Below, in pieces: positions 1 to 4,569 of a stretch of 9,321 bases of DNA. Numbering within the stretch: position 1 is the stretch's first letter; the number at the start of each line of letters is the position of its first letter. Source of the DNA: Candidatus Krumholzibacteriota bacterium (GTDB lineage Bacteria > Krumholzibacteriota > Krumholzibacteriia > Krumholzibacteriales > Krumholzibacteriaceae); the NCBI GenBank assembly GCA_030630165.1, contig DAOVNN010000091.1, positions 1 through 9,321 of the forward strand. Reading direction: 5' to 3'. Position numbers and translations under genes: made by a program. Below the pieces are notes generated by a model. It was not told where the DNA came from. It did not search any database and saw nothing but the letters and a program-made list of their open reading frames with translations.

Positions 1-191
1 CGCCTGTCTATCTCGATCAGGTGCACGAGGATCGAGAGCACGGTCTCGCGCTCCCTGTCTGAGAGCTTCCTGATACTCGAGAGCAACTGCCGGTCGGAGA
101 TGTCCTTGAGAGCTTTAGCTCCAAGGAAGGTCTTGGTGGATCTGCTGGTTGATTTAGTGTTGGAACGGCTGGAGATCTTCGTCGTCCTCAT
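1..191 (-). CDS. HNH-endonuclease-type protein, N-terminal part (runs off left edge)
   Basis: Only the first 63 or so residues are visible, so the catalytic HNH domain, if present, lies outside the window. After a basic, Ser/Thr-rich leader of about 25 residues comes a helical segment, LKDISDRQLLSSIRKL followed by SDRERETVLSILVHLIEIDR. This closely resembles the conserved N-terminal helix (LSDxxLLxxxxxLxxRERxxTxxxLxHLxExDRR) of a large family of bacterial HNH endonuclease-signature proteins common in Deltaproteobacteria and related phyla. The family assignment is from memory of that motif. Three ATG codons stand in a row (197, 194, 191). An SD GGAGG at 204-200 leaves gaps of 2, 5 and 8 bases respectively, so I chose the third ATG. 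The reading frame stays open to the edge. The biological role of these proteins is poorly known. It could instead be another helical DNA-binding protein, but the motif match makes HNH the best guess. Confidence 0.72.
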   Translation of the reverse strand, partial: MRTTKISSRSNTKSTSRSTKTFLGAKALKDISDRQLLSSIRKLSDRERETVLSILVHLIEIDR

Positions 192-199
192 CATCATCA

Positions 200-204
200 C
201 CTCC
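200..204 (-). promoter_or_regulatory. Ribosome binding site of the HNH-type gene
   Basis: GGAGG on the minus strand (204 to 200). It sits 8 bases before the third of three consecutive ATG codons and only 2 bases before the first, which favours the start at 191. Confidence 0.6.
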
Positions 205-265
205 GGGTGAGACAGGTCCTTTTCTCTACTCCCGCGTCCTTACGGACGTCTTCTCCATTTCAGAG

Positions 266-294
266 ATTATAACACACCTTTTTAGCGCCTTCAC
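266..294 (-). promoter_or_regulatory. Extended -10 promoter for the HNH-type gene
   Basis: On the minus strand there is a perfect TATAAT (271 to 266) preceded by TGT (274 to 272), which makes a TGn extended -10. A weak -35 (GTGAAG, 294-289; 3 of 6 consensus bases) lies at the standard 17-base spacing. Transcription would start near 259, giving a leader of about 65 nt before the coding start at 191. The extended -10 probably compensates for the poor -35. This assumes sigma-70-type recognition in an unidentified host. Confidence 0.5.
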
Positions 295-332
295 AGGCGG
301 CGCACAGCGGGATAACTCGAGACGAGATGAGC

Positions 333-422
333 CTGAGGCCGGAATCTTCGAGAGAGGCGAAGGATGGGCTTCTGAGGCCTGTCTGAGGCCGTAATCTCGG
401 GCGGGAGGCGAGGTTATGGGAT
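333..422. repeat. CTGAGGCC repeat cluster, including an imperfect ~50-base-period direct repeat
   Basis: CTGAGGCC occurs three times, at 333-340, 372-379 and 383-390. The first and third copies are followed by similar sequence (GGAATCT and GTAATCT, then a purine-rich GAGGCGA-type stretch and TGGG), so 333-370 and 383-420 form a degenerate direct repeat with a 50-base offset. The cluster sits about 60-150 bases upstream of the HNH-gene promoter. Function unknown; a regulator-binding cluster or a degraded tandem duplication are both possible. Confidence 0.5.
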
Positions 423-603
423 TATGGCGTGAAAATAGTGTCAAGGATTATCTGGGAATATTCGGAAATATATTGGAATAAAATCGAGCTTTGGAGGGAG
501 GTTTTTCAATGTTCCTGTAGATACGTTGAAAGGGTCGGAAAAGTCAATGTGTGGCCGCACAGAATTGCAAATCCCGCCGCTGCCGCATATACAAACTGAG
601 TTA

Positions 604-1740
604 TCAGAACGACTCGCCGATCTTGAAATAGAACGCATGCTCTTCCTTGCCCCAGGCATAATCGATGCCGATGCTGACAGGCGGATCGACGATCATCCGC
701 CACCTCGCGCCGAGGCCCACGCTCGGCAGGATTCCGTCCCATGCTATCTCTGAGGCCTTGTCAACCGACCATCCGAAGCCTCCGAAACCAACCGCAAAAA
801 AACGCCGGAAGAAGTTCCATCTGTATTCGGCCTGGAATGTATGCCTCTGGTCAGCCCTGTATCGGCCATCGGCATAGCCTCGAAGATCTATGTGAAAGAA
901 GACGCTCTCATCCTCGAACGGGACATCGCCAGAGGCAAGTCGGGAGTGAATCCTCGCCGCGATCACGTGCCCGTCCCGGCACTCGCGGTATCCGCTCGCT
1001 TCAAAGTAGTAGATGTCATAATCCCGGTCGCTGCCGATCCAGGCCCTGTTCCACAGTGTCCATAGATCGATATAGTATCCTCGAAGCGGATAGAAGATGT
1101 TGTCCCGCGAATCCCAGGTCGCATCGAGGCCCAGGCCCGAAAACGTCTTCGCCTTGATGTCACGCCCGACCGGCAGGCGAAAGTGAAATACCGTCCTGCT
1201 CCTCATGTATCTGTATTTCGCTCCCAGATACAGTCTTTTCCACGCGAGTCTCGAAGCATGAGCCACCGCGAAGGAGAGATCAGTCGTATAATCGATAAAG
1301 GTGCCTCCACCGATCCATTCAGGGAAGCCGAAATATGTCTGGAAGTTGATCTCACCGACCGCGCCGCCGAAGGTCATCCTCCATCTGTCCTCGTCGAGAT
1401 GGAATTTCTGGAAGGCGCCGGCAGCCCATGTCTTGTTTTCCGCGTAGAACCCGAGCAGGGCGGTGACCGACTCGGGAGATATTGTGTCGGCGCTGTTGAC
1501 CTTGTAGAATCCCGTGACCGCAAGACCCATCGACCATCCGACCGACTCATTATACGCCGGGATGGGGACAGCGGCGAGGTTGACCCTTCCGTTGAATATC
1601 TTGAGACCAAAACTCTTCTTCCCGGCACTTTCATCCTTCGATGACTCTTCAGTTACAGTCTCCGTTGATTGAGAAAATGCCGGTACCGTAGATATAATGA
1701 CAGTCAGGACAATAACAAGCGCACACGTTATTCCTTTCAT
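604..1740 (-). CDS. Omp85/BamA-type outer-membrane beta-barrel protein without POTRA domains
   Basis: A 378-residue outer-membrane protein. A signal peptide is seen at residues 1-23 (Lys2, hydrophobic core, cleavage after AFS). After a short polar linker, alternating beta-strand-like sequence fills the rest. Two hallmarks of the bacterial surface antigen (D15/Omp85) barrel are visible. One is WDSRDNIFYPLRGYYIDL (209-226), matching the family's DxRDNxFYPxRG strand. The other is DLRGYADGRYR (285-295), with R287-G288-Y289 in the place of the conserved RGY/RGF loop. The C-terminus (YFKIGESF) ends in the Phe expected for outer-membrane insertion. BamA and TamA carry N-terminal POTRA domains and are much longer; only the barrel is present here. 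Its ATG overlaps the stop of the upstream glycosyltransferase gene by 4 bases (ATGA), implying translational coupling. Transport or insertion function is unknown. Family placement is strong, specific role open. Confidence 0.82.
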   Translation of the reverse strand: MKGITCALVIVLTVIISTVPAFSQSTETVTEESSKDESAGKKSFGLKIFNGRVNLAAVPIPAYNESVGWSMGLAVTGFYKVNSADTISPESVTALLGFYAENKTWAAGAFQKFHLDEDRWRMTFGGAVGEINFQTYFGFPEWIGGGTFIDYTTDLSFAVAHASRLAWKRLYLGAKYRYMRSRTVFHFRLPVGRDIKAKTFSGLGLDATWDSRDNIFYPLRGYYIDLWTLWNRAWIGSDRDYDIYYFEASGYRECRDGHVIAARIHSRLASGDVPFEDESVFFHIDLRGYADGRYRADQRHTFQAEYRWNFFRRFFAVGFGGFGWSVDKASEIAWDGILPSVGLGARWRMIVDPPVSIGIDYAWGKEEHAFYFKIGESF

Positions 1741-3425
1741 CCACTTCCCATCCTGCTCAAAGGTGCTGTTTCGCCGTTCGAGTCCTTTTTCCAGAGATCT
1801 ATGGTCCAGCCGCTGAACCCATAACTCCTCTCATGGACCTTCTTTATCGGTCCGAATCCTTCGGGAGCGAAGCTGCCTCCCCGCTCCAGCACGTAATAAA
1901 GGAGTATCTCGTCCTCCGTCCCTTCCTGGATCATGTACCCTATCTGACGGATCGAGTAATTATCATATATATAATCAAGAAGCGGCCGATCCCGGCCCTG
2001 CCAGTCAAAGCGGAACATCACGATCCACCTGAAGTGCCTCTTAATTTCACCGAACCTGACCCTGTCGATTTCGGCAGGCAGCAACACGCCGCGCCTGCCC
2101 GCCTCCCAGAGGATCCCGTAGTACTGTGTCCTCCACGCATCGAATCTCCGGTCCGACGGTGAGCCGAAAGAGATAAAGACACGGTCCTCCGGGGCTGAAT
2201 GCTCCGCTATATATTGACCTGCGACATCGCACCCGATCATGCGTTTGTCAAAATGCATATCGATATTTTTCTTCAGAAACGGCACCACGGCGAAAAAGAC
2301 GATGATGGGAAGGGCGAGCCGGAACCTCTCCCACCTCCCGCCCCTGTTTTTCATCATGAGCATACCGTCGGAGACCGCCGAGGCAATACCGAGGCAGATC
2401 ATCGGAACGAACGGTATCTGGTAATAGCTGTGCCGCACGGCAAAGTCGGAGATAAGAATAAAGTAGAGCAGTGCCGCCACAAACGAACCTGCGACATATC
2501 TCGATAGCCTCGAGCCGAAATCGAGCAGGCAGCCCATCAGTCCGAGCGTGAAGATAAAGAAGAGCGGCAGCGTGTAGTTTTCACCGACGTATCGCCATAC
2601 GATCGGCAGGCCGGTCCGCCAGTATTCGACCGTGAACGCCTCGGCGAGGAACAACCTCCCCGCAGGGAAGAACCCCCCTGATCCTGACTGCACCATTTTC
2701 GTGAATATCGCCCATGCCGCCGCCAGCACGAGGCCCGGCAGTAGAAACCCCAGCTGCCGGATGACTCTCCGCCGGAAATCCGTATCGAGCATCCTGTTCC
2801 ACGGAAATACAACGAGCAATGGTGCGAACATTATGAGAAATGTAGCCTTGACCGCCGCCGTCACAGCCGCAAAAAGAGCGAACAGAAGGAGCTGGCGTGG
2901 CCGCAGTTCGTCGATCCACTTGAGGAAGACCCAGACAGCGAGCAGGCCGAAGAAGAGAGCGGCGAAGTCGGGCTGGATGTTTCGCCCGAAAAAGACACAG
3001 ACAGGCAGGACCGACATGACGCATGCGGCGATGAGCGGAATCTCCGCCCTGTCTGTCATACGCCTCGCGGTGAGATAGAGAAGCAGCGTGCAGCCCAGTG
3101 AAAAAAGGATGACGACCAGTCTTGGCATCCAGAGATTGACCCCGAATAACTTCCATAACGGGTAGTAGATCAGCGGTAGGAACTGGAACTGCGGAAGACC
3201 CTCTATATAACCCGGACCCTCCGACATCCCCGAGTAGAGAACGCGCTTGCCGGCAAGATCCCCGTAGTCGAGATACCCCTTCGTGACCGAGAGGTAGTGG
3301 ACCTCCTTCATCGAGTGGTATCCGATCGGCGGCTCATCGACATGTCTGAGACGCAGAAGCAGCCCGACCGCCATTGCGACGGCCAGTGCTGCGAGAGTAT
3401 ATCTGCTGACCCTTCCTGTGCTCAA
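1737..3425 (-). CDS. GT39/PMT-type membrane glycosyltransferase (GT-C fold)
   Basis: A 562-residue polytopic inner-membrane protein of the ArnT/PMT (glycosyltransferase 39) kind, which moves a sugar from a polyprenyl-phosphate carrier to an acceptor on the outer face of the membrane. Hydrophobic segments are seen near residues 9-25, 101-119, 129-145, 155-169, 178-206, 226-242, 285-301, 311-326, 335-350 and 370-384, followed by a soluble C-terminal domain (about 390-562). Useful marks are HSMKEVH (37-43) in the first outer loop, where the family keeps acidic catalytic or metal residues; RNIQPDF (148-154) in the second loop; and HSYYQIPFVP (332-341), matching the family's HxYYxxPxxP motif. The start is TTG: AGGAG lies 7 bases upstream and an in-frame stop lies further upstream with no ATG between. 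Donor and acceptor cannot be told. It sits between a lipoprotein gene (63-base gap) and the barrel gene (4-base overlap), suggesting modification of an envelope component. Confidence 0.85.
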   Translation of the reverse strand: MSTGRVSRYTLAALAVAMAVGLLLRLRHVDEPPIGYHSMKEVHYLSVTKGYLDYGDLAGKRVLYSGMSEGPGYIEGLPQFQFLPLIYYPLWKLFGVNLWMPRLVVILFSLGCTLLLYLTARRMTDRAEIPLIAACVMSVLPVCVFFGRNIQPDFAALFFGLLAVWVFLKWIDELRPRQLLLFALFAAVTAAVKATFLIMFAPLLVVFPWNRMLDTDFRRRVIRQLGFLLPGLVLAAAWAIFTKMVQSGSGGFFPAGRLFLAEAFTVEYWRTGLPIVWRYVGENYTLPLFFIFTLGLMGCLLDFGSRLSRYVAGSFVAALLYFILISDFAVRHSYYQIPFVPMICLGIASAVSDGMLMMKNRGGRWERFRLALPIIVFFAVVPFLKKNIDMHFDKRMIGCDVAGQYIAEHSAPEDRVFISFGSPSDRRFDAWRTQYYGILWEAGRRGVLLPAEIDRVRFGEIKRHFRWIVMFRFDWQGRDRPLLDYIYDNYSIRQIGYMIQEGTEDEILLYYVLERGGSFAPEGFGPIKKVHERSYGFSGWTIDLWKKDSNGETAPLSRMGSG

Positions 3426-3432
3426 CGGCAGT

Positions 3433-3437
3433 CTCCT
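3433..3437 (-). promoter_or_regulatory. Ribosome binding site that fixes the TTG start of the glycosyltransferase
   Basis: AGGAG on the minus strand, 7 bases before TTG at 3425. No ATG is in frame between this site and the upstream in-frame TGA, so TTG is the supported initiation codon. Confidence 0.6.
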
Positions 3438-3488
3438 ACCAGACTCCGGCAGCCATATCGTTCATTTCGATCCCTCCGCTCCTGCCGT

Positions 3489-4340
3489 TCAGTCATCGAG
3501 CAGGTTGCCGTACATCTTCCAGAAAGCCTCGGGAGGCATCCTGTTCTCGAAGGTTGTACCTATCTCGTAGATCGTGTCCATATTCCTCGGTATCTCGAGG
3601 CCCTTCGCAATATTCCCTGGCGTGAATATCAGTCTCGTCAGCTTGAGGTCCGCCAGCGGCATGAGATCGGTCACGCCTGTTTCGGCGATATGCAGCCTCT
3701 GCAGCTCCGAACCGGCGATCGGTGAGAGATCGGTGACATAGGTGCGGTGAAGGGTCAGACTGAGAAGCGGGAGCCCGGCGAGGGGCGATATGTCATTTAC
3801 AGCCGTTTCGTTGAGCCAGAGCATCTTCAGAGGCATTCCGGCCAGCGGTTCCAGATCGATCACTTTTGTCCGGAACAGACTGAGCAGCTCGAGCGGCATA
3901 CCGCGGAGAGGGCCGATGTCGCTGACCGGCGTCGCATTCAGATACATCTTTATGATGGGCATCCCCTGCAGGGGCGTCAGGTCGGAGACCCCGGTGCCCT
4001 CGAGATACAGTTCGGTCAGAGAAAGGCCCTTCAGCGGCTTGATGTCCGATACTTCAAGCGTCCTGAGGTCGAGCCTTTTTATACCCATCTTCGAGAGAGG
4101 TGACAGATCAGTCACTCCCGTGCCCTCGAGGCCGAGGGCTATCACTTCTCCACCCATGAGCTGCAGCTCCGCTCCACCATTGTATGCCGGATTAGCGGAC
4201 TTGAGCGCCTCATGGACCATCCGTTCGTTCCACTCGATCTTTTCTTCGCTGCAGGAGGTCATCAGGGCCGCAAGCGCAACCGTCATTACCGCAACTGTAC
4301 ATATCGTCATTACCCTCGATTTGCTGCAGCATAAGTTCAT
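3489..4340 (-). CDS. Leucine-rich-repeat lipoprotein (eight exact 21-residue repeats)
   Basis: A 283-residue probable lipoprotein. Residues 1-30 form an export signal (Lys7, Arg9, hydrophobic 10-27) ending at Cys30 in LMTSC, an imperfect lipobox. A short cap (about 31-68, containing HEALKSANPAYNG) precedes eight repeats of exactly 21 residues (69-236), consensus LxLxxTxVxDLxPLxGMPL plus two more. The C-terminal cap (FTPGNIAKGLEIPRNM, then EAFWKMY) matches the cap of LxGTxVxDLSPLKGMPL proteins abundant in Planctomycetes-type genomes. The likely role is a protein-interaction surface on the envelope; no catalytic motif is visible. The frame extends to a TTG at 4400, but a good promoter (4376-4404) overlaps that codon, so transcripts would begin downstream of it. 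I therefore chose the ATG at 4340, which has GGAAG 9 bases upstream. It is the first gene of the minus-strand operon and is divergent from the ATPase gene. Confidence 0.82.
   Translation of the reverse strand: MNLCCSKSRVMTICTVAVMTVALAALMTSCSEEKIEWNERMVHEALKSANPAYNGGAELQLMGGEVIALGLEGTGVTDLSPLSKMGIKRLDLRTLEVSDIKPLKGLSLTELYLEGTGVSDLTPLQGMPIIKMYLNATPVSDIGPLRGMPLELLSLFRTKVIDLEPLAGMPLKMLWLNETAVNDISPLAGLPLLSLTLHRTYVTDLSPIAGSELQRLHIAETGVTDLMPLADLKLTRLIFTPGNIAKGLEIPRNMDTIYEIGTTFENRMPPEAFWKMYGNLLDD
3633..4136 (-). repeat. Eight in-frame 63-base leucine-rich-repeat units
   Basis: 504 bases encode eight consecutive 21-residue units with no insertion or deletion. The DNA copies have diverged while the protein pattern (L..L...T.V.D..P) is kept, so this is an old repeat under protein-level selection rather than a recent tandem duplication. 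The Asp at unit position 10 is invariant in all eight units. Confidence 0.8.
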
Positions 4341-4375
4341 TGATATTGTCTTCCGTAGATTGAATGCCTGCCGGG

Positions 4376-4404
4376 ATACTACCCCACCCGAACCTGCCAA
4401 TCAA
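4376..4404 (-). promoter_or_regulatory. Promoter of the lipoprotein-glycosyltransferase-barrel operon
   Basis: Minus strand -35 TTGATT (4404-4399) and -10 TAGTAT (4381-4376) are separated by exactly 17 bases, each matching 4 of 6 consensus positions. Transcription would begin near 4369, giving a leader of about 29 nt before the ATG at 4340. The -35 overlaps the alternative TTG start codon at 4400, arguing against that start. Confidence 0.45.
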
Positions 4405-4569
4405 GAAACGCTTTTTCAGACGCCGGTCCCGGGACAATTCGCTTGTAGAAGATCTTTATCAGATTTATCCTCCGCAAAACCGGATTTTCCGGGATCAGCG
4501 AAGCGTATATACAGTCGTTGATCGATCAGATGCTTGATAAACGATTATTAATAGAAAGAGCCCGAACAG
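4405..4569 (+). promoter_or_regulatory. Divergent intergenic region and probable ATPase promoter region
   Basis: The region between the two divergent transcripts holds two small symmetric sequences. One is CCGGATTTTCCGG (4480-4492; 5-base arms, 3-base loop). The other is the perfect 10-base palindrome TGATCGATCA (4519-4528), which overlaps a possible -35 (TTGATC, 4518-4523). A matching -10 is poor (GATTAT, 4543-4548, 19-base spacing), so the ATPase promoter is not settled. Either palindrome could be an operator, but both are short. No strong SD precedes the ATPase ATG at 4570; AGAAAGAG near 4553-4560 is the nearest purine-rich stretch. Confidence 0.3.

Larger units (their letters stand above)
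205..603. other. Noncoding stretch between the HNH-type gene and the envelope operon
   Basis: About 400 bases without a convincing gene. The short open frames here lack family resemblance and run through the promoter at 266-294. The stretch holds that promoter, the CTGAGGCC repeat cluster (333-422) and an AT-rich patch around 425-500. An imperfect inverted repeat lies at 504-511/524-531 (TTTCAATG against CGTTGAAA, 7 of 8 pairs, 12-base loop). I see no hairpin followed by a T-run after the barrel gene, so how the minus-strand operon terminates is unclear. Confidence 0.6.

Noticed and set aside
421..444. Minus-strand TTGACA (444-439) with CATAAT (426-421) as a promoter
   Set aside because: The boxes are only 12 bases apart, too close for a sigma-70 promoter; at 16-18 bases spacing there is no acceptable -10.
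504..531. Inverted repeat TTTCAATG/CGTTGAAA as a terminator for the minus-strand operon
   Set aside because: It has one mismatch and a 12-base loop, and on the minus strand it is followed by AACCTCCC rather than a T-run.
226..659. Short open frames in the noncoding stretch left of the barrel gene
   Set aside because: No family resemblance, no SD, and they overlap the HNH promoter or the end of the barrel gene.
4340..4400. 20-residue N-terminal extension of the LRR protein from TTG at 4400
   Set aside because: The extension puts extra residues before a normal signal peptide, and the best promoter's -10 lies inside it, so the transcript would not include the TTG.
3790..4521. A 243-residue plus-strand open frame opposite the LRR gene
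   Set aside because: Its apparent repeats simply mirror the LRR codons, and it runs through the divergent promoter region without its own signals.
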